NCBI RefSeq assembly: GCF_002860355.1
Contig: NZ_NMWU01000015.1
Location: 57,330-121,329 of the forward strand
DNA length: 64,000 nt
DNA from: Bifidobacterium margollesii
GTDB lineage: Bacteria > Actinomycetota > Actinomycetes > Actinomycetales > Bifidobacteriaceae
Reading direction: 5' to 3'
Shown one piece after another: positions 1-8,494 of this stretch. Within the stretch, counting starts at the first letter, position 1. The number at the start of each line of letters is the position of its first letter. A program made the translations under genes and the position numbers. The notes beneath the pieces are model-generated. The model was not told where the DNA came from and did not search any database. It saw only the letters and a program-made list of their open reading frames with translations.

Positions 1-1023
1 GACTCCTCCGCCGACATCGTGCCGCCGAAGAGCTACCCGGCCAAGCTGGTGCAGCTGCTCAAGCGCCGTTTCGACAAGGGCCTGCCCGGATTCCTGATCA
101 TCCCGTGCGAGCTGATCGCCGACAACGGCACCACGCTGAAGGCCGACCTGATCGAACAGGCCCGGCGCTACGGCTACGGCGATGACTTCGTCGCATGGAT
201 CGGCGAGGCCAACAAGTTCTGCAACACGCTGGTCGACCGCATCGTGCCCGGCTACCCGCGCGACCGCGCCGAGGAGCTGTGGAACGAGCTCGGCTACGTG
301 GACAACAACATGGTCAAGGCCGAACCGTTCCTGCTGTGGGTCGTCTCCGGCGACACCGAGGCCATCGACAAGGCCCTGCCGGCCAAGCAGCTCGGCATCG
401 ATCTGGTGACCCCCGAATCCGTAGTGCCCTACCGCGAACGCAAGGTGTTCCTGCTCAACTGCCCGCACACCACGCTCGCCTCCGTGGCCCGTCTGGCCGG
501 CGTCGCCACCGTGGGCGAAGCCATGAACGATGAGGACGTTCGTCCGTTCATCGAAAAGGAGATGGCCGAGGAGATCATCCCGGTGCTTTCCCTGCCGGAG
601 GATGAGCTGAAGGCGTTCGCCGCCGCCGTGCTGGAACGCTACGCCAACCCGTTCGTCAAGCACGCGCTCGACTCCATCGCCCTGAACTCCGCCTCCAAGT
701 ACGTCACCCGCTGCCTGCCGGTGCTGCTGGGCAACACCAAGGAGGGCCGTCTGCCCAAGCGTCTGGTGCTGGCCCTCTCCGGTCTGCTGTACACCTACGG
801 CGGATTCGCCGAAGGCAAGGTGGCGATCACCGACAACCCCGACACGCTCGCCAAGTTCGAGGAGGCCGCCAAGTCCGACGACTATGTGGCCGCCATCCTC
901 GCCGACGCCTCCGTGTGGGGTCAGGATCTCACCGAGGTCGAAGGTCTGGTCGATGCGGTGAAGGCCAACATCGAGGCCATCAAGGCCGAGGGCATCCGAC
1001 CGCTGATCAAGGCGCTCGCCTGA
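1..1023 (+). CDS. uxaB: Tagaturonate reductase (altronate oxidoreductase), 5'-truncated by window edge
   Basis: The last ~340 residues of UxaB, which interconverts D-tagaturonate and D-altronate with NAD(H) in cytosolic galacturonate breakdown. The frame is open from base 1, so the start lies outside the window; the GTG at 19 is internal. Blocks matching the E. coli enzyme as I know it include IIPCELI, NKFCNTLVDRIVPGYPRD, GEAMND and NPFVKHALDSIALN, spanning the C-terminal mannitol-dehydrogenase-type domain. E. coli UxaB is about 480 residues, so roughly a third is missing. uxaA follows after 45 bases in the same direction, so the two are probably co-transcribed. Family assignment is firm. Confidence 0.93.
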   Translation, partial: DSSADIVPPKSYPAKLVQLLKRRFDKGLPGFLIIPCELIADNGTTLKADLIEQARRYGYGDDFVAWIGEANKFCNTLVDRIVPGYPRDRAEELWNELGYVDNNMVKAEPFLLWVVSGDTEAIDKALPAKQLGIDLVTPESVVPYRERKVFLLNCPHTTLASVARLAGVATVGEAMNDEDVRPFIEKEMAEEIIPVLSLPEDELKAFAAAVLERYANPFVKHALDSIALNSASKYVTRCLPVLLGNTKEGRLPKRLVLALSGLLYTYGGFAEGKVAITDNPDTLAKFEEAAKSDDYVAAILADASVWGQDLTEVEGLVDAVKANIEAIKAEGIRPLIKALA

Positions 1024-1068
1024 TTCTCGAACGCTTGATTCTAGAAAAAGGACAATGACTCAAGGACA

Positions 1069-2646
1069 ATGACTATGGATACGATTCATCTCGATCCGCA
1101 TGACAAGGTCGCCGTCGCCGCCCGTGATCTGAAGAAGGGCGAGGCCGTGAAGGTGGATGGGCTTGCCGAGCCGGTCGTTCTGCTTGAAGACGTCGGTCGC
1201 GGCCATAAGGTCGCCATCGAGGACATTCCCGCGGGCGAGCAGATCATCAAGTACGGCTATTCGATCGGTCACGCCAAGGTCGACATTCCCAAGGGTTCGT
1301 GGGTGCACACCCACAACACGAAGTCGAACCTCGGTCCGGATCTCAAGTACACGTACGATCCGGTGCCGGACGTCGTCAAGCCGGGCAGCAAGCCCAGCGA
1401 CCTGACGTTCCAGGGGTATCGTCGCGCCACCGGCAAGGTGGGCGTGCGCAACGACCTGTACATCGTGCCGGCAGTGGGTTGCATCAACTCGCTGTGCGAC
1501 AACATCGCCAAGCAGTTCGAGGCGCTGCATCCCGATCGCGGCGCCTTCGACTCCATCATCATCGCGCATCATCCGTATGGCTGCTCCCAGCTGGGCGGCG
1601 ACCACGAGATGACCAAGCGCATCCTGCAGGACATCGCCATGCATCCGAATGCCGGCGGCGTGCTGGTGGTGGGTCTTGGCTGTGAGAACAACCAGATCCC
1701 GCAGTTCAAGTCCGAGATGACTCCGCTGATGGGTTGCTGCGGGGTCGATGACGAGCCGAGCGACGAGGTCGTCAAGGATCTGCAGGACGGGCTCGTCTAC
1801 GATCCCGATCGCGTGAAGTTCATGATCTGCCAGCTTGAGGACGACGAGTACGAGACCGCCGCCAAGCTGCTTGAGGAGATCAACGCGGCCGCGCTCAAGG
1901 ATCATCGCGAACCCATTCCGATCAGCGAACTGACCGTGGGCGTCAAGTGCGGTGGTTCCGACGGTCTTTCCGGCGTGACGGCCAATCCGCTGGTCGGCAA
2001 GTTCGCCGAATGGCTGGCCGAACAGGGCGGCAAGGTGGTGCTCACCGAGGTTCCCGAGATGTTCGGCGCCGAGCAGGTGCTGATGGGCCAGGCCAAGGAC
2101 GAGCGGACCTTCGAGGACATCGTCAAGCTCATCAAGGACTTCAAGGACTACTTCCGCAAGTACAACCAGCCGATCGGCGAGAACCCTTCGCCGGGCAACA
2201 AGGCAGGCGGCATCACCACGTTGGAGGACAAGTCCCTCGGCTGCATCCGCAAGGGCGGCAAATGCGAGGTCACCGACGTGATCGCGTACGGGCATCAGGC
2301 CACCGAGCCGGGTCTCACCCTGCTGCAGGCGCCCGGCAACGATCTGGTCGCATCGTCCGCGCTGGCCAGCGCCGGTTGCAACATCGTGCTGTTCACCACC
2401 GGTCGAGGCAACCCGTACGGCACCTACGTGCCCACGTACAAGGTCGCAACGAACGTGCCGCTCGCCACCAAGCATTCGCGCTGGATCGACTTCAATGCCG
2501 GTCGTCTGCTCAGTGAGCGTATGGACGACGTCCTGCCCGACTTCATCGAGGATGTGATGGCCACCGTCAACGGCGAGGAGATCACGCGCAACGAGGAGTA
2601 CGGCATGCACGAGATCGCCATCTTCAAGGACGGCATCACCGAGTGA
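1069..2646 (+). CDS. uxaA: Altronate dehydratase
   Basis: 525-residue UxaA, which dehydrates D-altronate to 2-keto-3-deoxygluconate. It has the N-terminal SAF-like domain (about residues 1-95, with VIKYGYSIGHA and WVHTHNTKSNL) and the long C-terminal dehydratase domain with YGCSQLGGDHE, GLGCENNQ, CGGSDGLSG, LTEVPEMFGAEQ and SPGNKAGGITTLEDKSLG. The conserved cysteines in these motifs fit the Fe-dependent family. The start is ATG 1069 or 1075. The ribosome site plus start is tandemly duplicated: AAGGACAATGACT occurs at 1048-1060 and 1062-1074, and the first copy opens only a five-codon frame. The gene lies downstream of uxaB and ends before a strong terminator. Confidence 0.96.
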   Translation: MTMDTIHLDPHDKVAVAARDLKKGEAVKVDGLAEPVVLLEDVGRGHKVAIEDIPAGEQIIKYGYSIGHAKVDIPKGSWVHTHNTKSNLGPDLKYTYDPVPDVVKPGSKPSDLTFQGYRRATGKVGVRNDLYIVPAVGCINSLCDNIAKQFEALHPDRGAFDSIIIAHHPYGCSQLGGDHEMTKRILQDIAMHPNAGGVLVVGLGCENNQIPQFKSEMTPLMGCCGVDDEPSDEVVKDLQDGLVYDPDRVKFMICQLEDDEYETAAKLLEEINAAALKDHREPIPISELTVGVKCGGSDGLSGVTANPLVGKFAEWLAEQGGKVVLTEVPEMFGAEQVLMGQAKDERTFEDIVKLIKDFKDYFRKYNQPIGENPSPGNKAGGITTLEDKSLGCIRKGGKCEVTDVIAYGHQATEPGLTLLQAPGNDLVASSALASAGCNIVLFTTGRGNPYGTYVPTYKVATNVPLATKHSRWIDFNAGRLLSERMDDVLPDFIEDVMATVNGEEITRNEEYGMHEIAIFKDGITE

Positions 2647-2761
2647 TTCGCCGGTGCCGGATGGTTCGGTGATACCGGATGATTCGGCACCGCCGTTGAT
2701 TTCCGCGGATATTGGTAAGGAGCCGCGATACGCTGAACGACGTTTTCCTTTGATCGGTTAT

Positions 2762-2796
2762 ACGCCCCGGGTCTGTGTACCCCCGGGGCGTTTTTC
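2762..2796 (+). terminator. Rho-independent terminator after uxaA
   Basis: A 10-bp perfect GC-rich stem (ACGCCCCGGG at 2762-2771 with its complement at 2782-2791) is followed by a T run (TTTTT from 2791). It closes the uxaBA transcript and separates it from the LacI-type gene. Confidence 0.9.
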
Positions 2797-2941
2797 GTTG
2801 TCGTCGGTCAGTCTCGGCCCACAGGGAGGAAGCCTCCTCTCGCGACACTCGTGGAGCGTCGATCAGGCCATGTCGCGGCGTTCGGGGTTCAGCCGATTAG
2901 ACTTGAGACAGGTTACGACTGACTTTAATGGAGTTTGGTAA

Positions 2942-3925
2942 ATGAAGAAGGTTACCATTCGCGATGTTGCGAAAGCCGCGGGCGTTTCACCGTCCACCGT
3001 GTCGAGAGCGTTTTCGATGCCGGGAAGGGTGAGCCCGGAGACCACGAAACGTATCTTTGCCGTGGCGGACGAGCTCGGATACCATGAGATTCCCGTCGAA
3101 TCACGTCCGAATACCGGGCACAAGGGGCTGATCGCCATCATCGTGCCGGATATGACCAACCAGTTCTTCACCGACATCGTGCGCAGCGTGCAGCAGGAGT
3201 GCGCCAGACAGGATGTGGGTCTTCTGGTGTGCGAGTCTCGCGAGTCCGCGTCCCGGGAGCGCAAGGCGTTCGACAGGGCCGTCTACTATGCGGATGGCGT
3301 GATCCTCGCTTCCAGTCGCATGCCTGATTCCATGATCCGCAAATGCGCGCAGGTCAAACCGGTGGTGGTCACCAATCGCATCATTCGCGGCGTGCCCAGC
3401 GTGGTGAGCGACATCTCCACCGGCATGCGGCAATCCGTGCAGCATTTCAAATCCCTGGGCTTCGATCGAATCACCTACCTGGACGGTCCCGCGCATTCAT
3501 GGTCGGCCGGCGTGTGCTGGAACGAGCTGACGAAAGCATGCACGGACGAAGGCGTGCGCATCAAACGGCATTGGCCCGGATGGCCCACCTATGAGGGCGG
3601 ATACGCGTTGGTGAGCGACTATCTGCGAAGTCCCACCGGCGCGGTGCTGGCCTACAACGACATGATGGCATTGGGCTTCATCGCCGGTATGCGCAAAAGC
3701 GGGTACGAATGCCCGGAATCATATTCGATCATCGGCATAGACGACGACATCGTCGGCAAGCTTGCATGGCCCGCGCTCTCGTCCATCTGCCGATCGACAC
3801 GCATGCTGGGCGTCAAGGCCGCGCAGATGCTGCTGGCTCGGTATTCCGGCGGCTCCACGGAATCCGCGCTGCAGAGCGTGCCAACCAGACTCGTACTCCG
3901 AGACAGCACCGGCAAGCGTCCATGA
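2942..3925 (+). CDS. LacI-family transcriptional regulator
   Basis: 327-residue LacI/GalR repressor. Residues 1-50 form the DNA-binding head (VTIRDVAKAAGVSPSTVSRA, then RVSPETTKRIFAVADELGY). The rest is a periplasmic-binding-protein-like sensor domain (IAIIVPDMTNQFFTDIVRSV, YNDMMALGFIAGM, SIIGIDDD). It follows the uxa terminator by about 145 bases and probably has its own promoter. Position suggests it controls hexuronate genes, but no palindromic operator stood out near uxaA or near itself, so the target is an inference. Confidence 0.93.
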   Translation: MKKVTIRDVAKAAGVSPSTVSRAFSMPGRVSPETTKRIFAVADELGYHEIPVESRPNTGHKGLIAIIVPDMTNQFFTDIVRSVQQECARQDVGLLVCESRESASRERKAFDRAVYYADGVILASSRMPDSMIRKCAQVKPVVVTNRIIRGVPSVVSDISTGMRQSVQHFKSLGFDRITYLDGPAHSWSAGVCWNELTKACTDEGVRIKRHWPGWPTYEGGYALVSDYLRSPTGAVLAYNDMMALGFIAGMRKSGYECPESYSIIGIDDDIVGKLAWPALSSICRSTRMLGVKAAQMLLARYSGGSTESALQSVPTRLVLRDSTGKRP

Positions 3926-4012
3926 TCCGGGCAGGAACGTGGTATAACCATGTGAGACTACACGTAGAGCAGTCGAACAGGCCCGAAACGGGCTTCGAAG
4001 AAAGAGGAGACC

Positions 4013-4393
4013 ATGCCACTGCCCAAACCGCCGGAGGATTCCGGATACAGCCCCTCCCATGCCGACGAACTCGCCCGTGCGCACGGTGCCAGCGAAGCCG
4101 ATCTGGCTTCGGCCAAGGCGTTCGGCGAGGAACTGAGCCTTCATCACGCATGGGGGTTGCCATTCAATGGATACGCCAACGCCGCCGGCTACGGGTACGT
4201 GCAGGAGCCGACGCTGGCCGTGGCGCAGGACGGGTGGGACTCCCACGAGGCGTTCGAGAAGCTAAGCTCCGGCGCCCAGATCGCCGTTGTATACCACAGC
4301 CTCGAACGCGGTCACGACATCGACCGCGAGTCCGCCCGTAATTTCCTCAAGCACGAGCACGGCATCATCATCCACGGCAACCAGCCGTACTGA
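4013..4393 (+). CDS. Hypothetical protein of unknown function
   Basis: A 126-residue protein I do not recognise. It has a good ribosome site (GAAAGAGGAG about 5 bases before the ATG) and codon use like its neighbours, which supports a real gene. It has no membrane segment or signal peptide and is rich in Ala, His and Gly. Features include HHAWGLPFNGYANAAGYGYVQEP in the middle (residues 43-65) and a C-terminal segment with His-Glu-His. It lies 87 bases after the LacI gene on the same strand and may share its transcript. Function is unknown. Confidence 0.7.
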   Translation: MPLPKPPEDSGYSPSHADELARAHGASEADLASAKAFGEELSLHHAWGLPFNGYANAAGYGYVQEPTLAVAQDGWDSHEAFEKLSSGAQIAVVYHSLERGHDIDRESARNFLKHEHGIIIHGNQPY

Positions 4394-4400
4394 TCCGGCG

Positions 4401-4434
4401 GAACGATCAAGGGCACTGAACGATCAAGGGCACT
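4401..4434. repeat. Tandem duplication of 17 bp
   Basis: GAACGATCAAGGGCACT occurs twice head to tail (4401-4417 and 4418-4434) directly after the stop codon of the small gene ending at 4393. One of several short tandem duplications at gene boundaries in this window. Confidence 0.9.
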
Positions 4435-4490
4435 GGATATTCGGATCGCCCCCGCGTCGCCCCTGATCGCCGGCCGCTCTCATCATAATG

Positions 4491-4526
4491 AAGGCGGAGG
4501 CCCGGCAATTCCGGAGCCTCCGCCTT
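4491..4526. terminator. Bidirectional terminator between convergent genes
   Basis: An 11-bp arm AAGGCGGAGGC (4491-4501) pairs with its complement at 4516-4526. It sits between the plus-strand gene ending at 4393 and the minus-strand GH43-like gene ending at 4546, so it can serve both. Confidence 0.8.
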
Positions 4527-4545
4527 CATGTCGATCAGGCCGATA

Positions 4546-5844
4546 TCAGCGATAATCGGCGGAATTCAGGGTGCGAACCCCGCTGACAACCACCTTGGTG
4601 TCCTCGGAACCAAGCTTCGTGCCATCCTTCGCATGGAACACCGAACCCTCGTCGAGCACGCGCACACTGAGCTGATAGTCGCCGGTTCCCAGCAGCGGGC
4701 CGATGAACATCGCACCGTTATAGCGCGTAGGCGCATAGAACGTGAACGGCTGCGAAAGCACCGGAATGCCGCGACTATCGGTGATCTCCACGTTCGCATA
4801 CCCGCCATGGCAGGAGGAGGAGCCGAGGATCACCACGCGACCCTCGCCATCGATGTCGAACGGCAGACGAATCTCCTCACCCACATGATTCGAATTCAGC
4901 TTCGCCGGAATCAAATGTCCGCTGAGCAGCACCTGCGACGCCGAACGCGGATCCCACGCCGGCCAATACTCCGGAATCGACAGGCTGGTTCCGCTCACAG
5001 CCAGCGGCAGTATCACCAGCGAGGCGGCCGACGCCTGATGCGGATACGACCAACGGTCTCCGATATACACCGGCACCGTGGAACCATTCGCCACCTTCAG
5101 CGGGAACACATACGAACACTGGGAATTCCACGTTCGCGTGCCCTCTGGGGCGAACGTTCCCTGAGCGGTCCACGGGCCGCTGATCTGCGGAGCGCTGTAA
5201 TAGTAGTTCTCGTTGCTGTCCCAGGCTGTCTTGCCCGAGAACAGCGCGAAATACGTGCCGTCGATCTTCGTGAGCACGGGGGAGGAGCTGCCCGGAGCCA
5301 TGCCCTTGACCACCAGTTCGGCCGCCGACGTGTAATCATCCGACAGACGATAGATATCACCCTCGCAGAACACGGCGTACGCGGTGCCGTCCTCCTCCTG
5401 GAACAGGCCGAGATCCCCCTTACGCAGCGGAGCCTCCTCGTATTCGAAGGCGCCGAGCAGCTGGTACTCGCCGTTGATCGTATCGCTCACCGCCACGCAG
5501 GTGATCGGGTCGGTGTGCTTCTTGTTGTCCGTGCGGGCCAACAGCACATACTTGCCGGTGTTCGGATTCCTCAGCACCTTCGCGCGCGAACCGATGCGAC
5601 GCGGGCCGAGCAGCGAAGTCTCCTCGGTCTGCGGGGCAAGGATGATGCGTTCGAAATGCCAGTGGGCCAGATCATCAGACGAATAGCAGGCGAAACCGCC
5701 GAAACCGTTGCCGTCGTCGGTCTTGCGCTCGCCGATGAGCCAGTAGCGTCCCCCGTCCTCGATGATGGAGGCGCCGTGTGCGTTTACCGTGTGCCGTTCG
5801 TCGTCGAACCAAGGCACGCCATTGTAAATAATTGGTGTTTCCAT
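4546..5844 (-). CDS. Glycoside hydrolase family 43-like protein
   Basis: 432 residues with the five-bladed propeller pattern of GH43 enzymes. The first blade carries AHGASIIEDGGRYWLIGERK, which resembles the galactan/arabinan-acting subfamilies (HGG..YYWYGE type). Further blade motifs are CYSSDDLAHWHFERIIL, GSRAKVLRNPNTGKYVLLA and GLFQEEDGTAYAVF. Residues beyond about 320 form a beta-rich C-terminal module. No signal peptide is seen, so it is probably cytoplasmic and acts on imported oligosaccharides. The ribosome site AGGAGGT lies just before the ATG. It is divergent from the symporter, with about 100 bases between. The exact substrate (arabinose- or galactose-linked) cannot be read. Confidence 0.8.
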   Translation of the reverse strand: METPIIYNGVPWFDDERHTVNAHGASIIEDGGRYWLIGERKTDDGNGFGGFACYSSDDLAHWHFERIILAPQTEETSLLGPRRIGSRAKVLRNPNTGKYVLLARTDNKKHTDPITCVAVSDTINGEYQLLGAFEYEEAPLRKGDLGLFQEEDGTAYAVFCEGDIYRLSDDYTSAAELVVKGMAPGSSSPVLTKIDGTYFALFSGKTAWDSNENYYYSAPQISGPWTAQGTFAPEGTRTWNSQCSYVFPLKVANGSTVPVYIGDRWSYPHQASAASLVILPLAVSGTSLSIPEYWPAWDPRSASQVLLSGHLIPAKLNSNHVGEEIRLPFDIDGEGRVVILGSSSCHGGYANVEITDSRGIPVLSQPFTFYAPTRYNGAMFIGPLLGTGDYQLSVRVLDEGSVFHAKDGTKLGSEDTKVVVSGVRTLNSADYR

Positions 5845-5944
5845 ACCTCCTACTGTAGAACCGTGTGCGGATCACCGTGTGATTGACGCGGCACAACCGG
5901 CAACAGATCGGCGGAAAATCAGCGGACTGAGTATTCTTATCCGC

Positions 5945-7471
5945 GTGAAAACGAGAGACACAGGGAAGATCAGCCTCGCCAATGCCGTAGGATACGGCAT
6001 CGCCGACTGCTACGGCGGTGGCGGCCCCACGCTCACCGGCACCTACCTCGCCGTGTTCTGGACCCATTTCTGCGGATTCGACATCGGCACCGCCCAGGGC
6101 ATCATCGGCGGCGCGGCGGTGGCCAGCGCGGTGTGCGCGATTCTGTTCGGCCTGCTGTCCGAACGGTTCTACCTGTTCCGTCTGGGGCGCCGGTTCGGCC
6201 GACGTCGGTTCTTCATCATGCTGTGCTCTCCGCTGGTGCTCATCACCCTGCTGATGTGGGTGCCGGGATTGCCGAAACCGATCTACTTCGCGGGGTACGT
6301 GCTCTATATCGTGCTGCTGCAGATGTTCGGCGTATGCTACGCGGCTCTTCCCGGTGAGATGACCCGGGATTTCGCCGGGCGCTCGCTGCTGTCCACCGTG
6401 CGGCTGCTGATCAGCGGCATCTCCACGGCCGTCATCCCGATGTTCGCCAGCTGGGTGCTCACCCGATTCGGGGAGAACAATGTCCATTCGTATCAGCTGT
6501 TCGCCACGGTGGTCACGGTCTGCTTCGCCGCAGTGGCGTTCATCAGTTCGCGGGTCACTTGGGAGCTCACTCCCGAGGAGGCCGGCTACGGTGAGGACGA
6601 ACTGGCCAGACGGCGTGCCGCGGCGCATCGGCGCACTGCCCGCGAGATCATTCAGGCCATCGGCCGTGTGGTGCGCGAATACGCCTCCACGTTCCGCATC
6701 GCCACGTTCCGCATTCACATCACGCTGTACCTCATCTGCCTGACCCTGCAGGACATGTTCACCCAGACCTTCGTGTTCTTCGTGCTTTACGACTGGAATC
6801 GCACCGCCGCTTTCGCCTCGCTGCTGCTGTCGTTGGCCGTGGTGGCCGAAGTGTTCAAGCCGCTGTGGGGATGGCTGTTCATCCACATCGGTCCGAAGAA
6901 CCTGTATGCGCTGTGCTACTGCGGCGCGCTGACGGGACTGACGCTGCTGTTCCTCGTCTGGCGCATGGTGGGCGTGCTCCCCGAAGGGCCGTGGGTCGCG
7001 CTCTCCGTGGTGGCGTATCTCGTCTGGTGCGTGTTTCGTTCGCTGTCCGGCACGCTGCCGTGGCTGGTCTTCCCGTTCATTCCCGATGTCGACATGATCG
7101 TGACCAAACGCAACCGAGCTTCGATCTTCTCCGGACTCACCACGTTCCTGCGGTTCATCTGCACGGGGGTGGCCTCCATCGCCTGCGGGTCGTTCCTCGC
7201 TTTGGCCGGATTCGAGCCCAATCATGCTGGTGGGCAGAGCGTCGGAGCCCAGATGGGCATCGCCTTCGTGTGCTTGGGATGGTCGGCGATCGGCTTTCTT
7301 ATGGCGCTCGTCATTTCCCGTCGGTTCGCCCTCGACCAGCGTGGCGACCTGATCGTGCTCGGCGAAATCGAGCGGCTCAAGGCAGGTGGAGCCAAGGATG
7401 CCGTGGACCCGCAGGCCAGGGAGGTGGTGGAGCGGCTTACGGGCGTGCCGTATGAGCAGTGTTGGCGGTGA
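5945..7471 (+). CDS. GPH-family (MFS_2) sugar:cation symporter
   Basis: About 508 residues with some 11-12 hydrophobic segments and the glycoside-pentoside-hexuronide signature. It opens with KISLANAVGYGIADCYGGGG, has an FRLGRRFGRRRFFIML loop between early helices, and FGVCYAALPGEMTRDFAGRSLL matches the conserved GPH loop. It likely imports the oligosaccharide handled by the GH43-like protein. I prefer GTG 5945; an upstream in-frame GTG at 5879 would leave only 34 bases for two divergent promoters and adds an unlike N terminus. Neither start has a clear ribosome site. Its last 35 bases overlap the convergent AraC gene. Confidence 0.85.
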   Translation: MKTRDTGKISLANAVGYGIADCYGGGGPTLTGTYLAVFWTHFCGFDIGTAQGIIGGAAVASAVCAILFGLLSERFYLFRLGRRFGRRRFFIMLCSPLVLITLLMWVPGLPKPIYFAGYVLYIVLLQMFGVCYAALPGEMTRDFAGRSLLSTVRLLISGISTAVIPMFASWVLTRFGENNVHSYQLFATVVTVCFAAVAFISSRVTWELTPEEAGYGEDELARRRAAAHRRTAREIIQAIGRVVREYASTFRIATFRIHITLYLICLTLQDMFTQTFVFFVLYDWNRTAAFASLLLSLAVVAEVFKPLWGWLFIHIGPKNLYALCYCGALTGLTLLFLVWRMVGVLPEGPWVALSVVAYLVWCVFRSLSGTLPWLVFPFIPDVDMIVTKRNRASIFSGLTTFLRFICTGVASIACGSFLALAGFEPNHAGGQSVGAQMGIAFVCLGWSAIGFLMALVISRRFALDQRGDLIVLGEIERLKAGGAKDAVDPQAREVVERLTGVPYEQCWR

Positions 7472-8222
7472 GGAACTCCTTCGTGGTCATGTGGAATTCC
7501 TGCTTGAAGCACCGTAGAAAATGCGTGTACGAAGAGAAGCCGCACTGCTTGTAGACGTTCTGCGCGCTGCCGCATGAGCGGAGCAGCTCCTTGGATTTCA
7601 GCAGTCGTTTCTTGACGATGAACTCATGCAGGTTCAGTCCCGTGTTCTTCTTGAACTGACGGGAAAGATAGTATTTGTTGATGAAGAACCGTTCGGCTAT
7701 GGCGTCAAGGGAAAGATCGTCATTGAGGTGCCCGGACACGTATTCCATGACGTTGGTGATTAACGACGACATCTTGGTATGCGGTGCGACTTCGGTGCCG
7801 ACCGCCGACGCTCGATTGAGCTCGATCATGAGGTCCAGGAACCGGTTTTCATAGACCAGATCGACGCCGTATGAATCGTCCGGCTCCTTGCCGAGCAGAT
7901 CCACATGGCGGCGAAGGCTTGTCGGATCCATGGCGATCACGCGACTGTTGCCTTCGAAGCAGGCGTTCAGATCGGTGTTCGGCGTGGAGCGGGATCTGAG
8001 GAACCGCTCATGCACATGGATGCAGACGCATTGGCCGCCGGTGATGTCATGCAGGTCATTGCTGCGAATGAACGCCACCATGCCGGGTTCCATGTTGTAC
8101 TCGCTGCCGCCCAGATGGAATACGCCGGTGCCGTGCAGCATCAGGTCGATCTCATGAAAGTCGTGGTAGTGCAGCTGCTCGGCGATCTGAGAACCCACAC
8201 GATGGATTTCGAATCGATTCAT
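7437..8222 (-). CDS. AraC-family transcriptional regulator
   Basis: 261 residues. The N-terminal cupin sensor domain (about 1-95) has LHYHDFHEIDLMLHG and GMVAFIRSNDLHDI. The C-terminal double helix-turn-helix (about 160-255) has LSLDAIAERFFINKYYLSRQFKK and AQNVYKQCGFSSYTHFLRCFKQEF. This layout is typical of activators of sugar uptake and degradation genes. It converges on the symporter with a 35-base overlap, so the two messages are antisense at their ends. Two inverted-repeat pairs just upstream of its start (8280-8311 and 8396-8428) are candidate operators. Regulation of the GH43/symporter pair is inferred from position. Confidence 0.92.
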   Translation of the reverse strand: MNRFEIHRVGSQIAEQLHYHDFHEIDLMLHGTGVFHLGGSEYNMEPGMVAFIRSNDLHDITGGQCVCIHVHERFLRSRSTPNTDLNACFEGNSRVIAMDPTSLRRHVDLLGKEPDDSYGVDLVYENRFLDLMIELNRASAVGTEVAPHTKMSSLITNVMEYVSGHLNDDLSLDAIAERFFINKYYLSRQFKKNTGLNLHEFIVKKRLLKSKELLRSCGSAQNVYKQCGFSSYTHFLRCFKQEFHMTTKEFLTANTAHTARP

Positions 8223-8279
8223 GGCATGCCCCTGTTCGTCGTCGAGCGGTGTTCCTGACCTTCAAGTGTATTCGCTTCG

Positions 8280-8428
8280 TTCACTCTTTGAAACGATCTT
8301 GAAAGAGTGAATTGGCTTCTGTTTGCTTCTGTGCGATGATACTAGTTTCATGTTCGTTTTGGGCGCCTGAAAGTGGTACATGGATGGTATTTTCATTCAC
8401 TCTTCGCGGCCATGGCTCAAAGAGTGAA
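8280..8428. promoter_or_regulatory. Two inverted-repeat pairs sharing the half-site TTCACTCTT
   Basis: The first pair is TTCACTCTTT at 8280-8289 and AAAGAGTGAA at 8302-8311 (half-sites 22 bases apart). The second is TTCACTCTT at 8396-8404 and AAAGAGTGAA at 8419-8428 (23 bases apart). Half-site spacing near two helical turns, and duplication of the whole arrangement about 116 bases on, fits a dimeric regulator that loops DNA. The AraC gene starts 58 bases away. No T run follows either hairpin, so terminators are less likely. Confidence 0.55.
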
Positions 8429-8494
8429 CGCACGGTTATCCACATTGCCCGAAATTCCCCATCCGGAAGGCGGAAAATCGCTACCTTAGACCCC

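Noticed and set aside
19-21. GTG at 19 as the start of uxaB
   Set aside because: The frame is open to base 1 and the protein would lack its nucleotide-binding half; the gene begins before the window.
1060-2610. 516-codon minus-strand frame opposite uxaA
   Set aside because: Antisense shadow; the plus strand is a clear UxaA.
4528-5886. 452-codon plus-strand frame opposite the GH43-like gene
   Set aside because: Arg/His-rich shadow; the minus strand carries the propeller motifs and a ribosome site.
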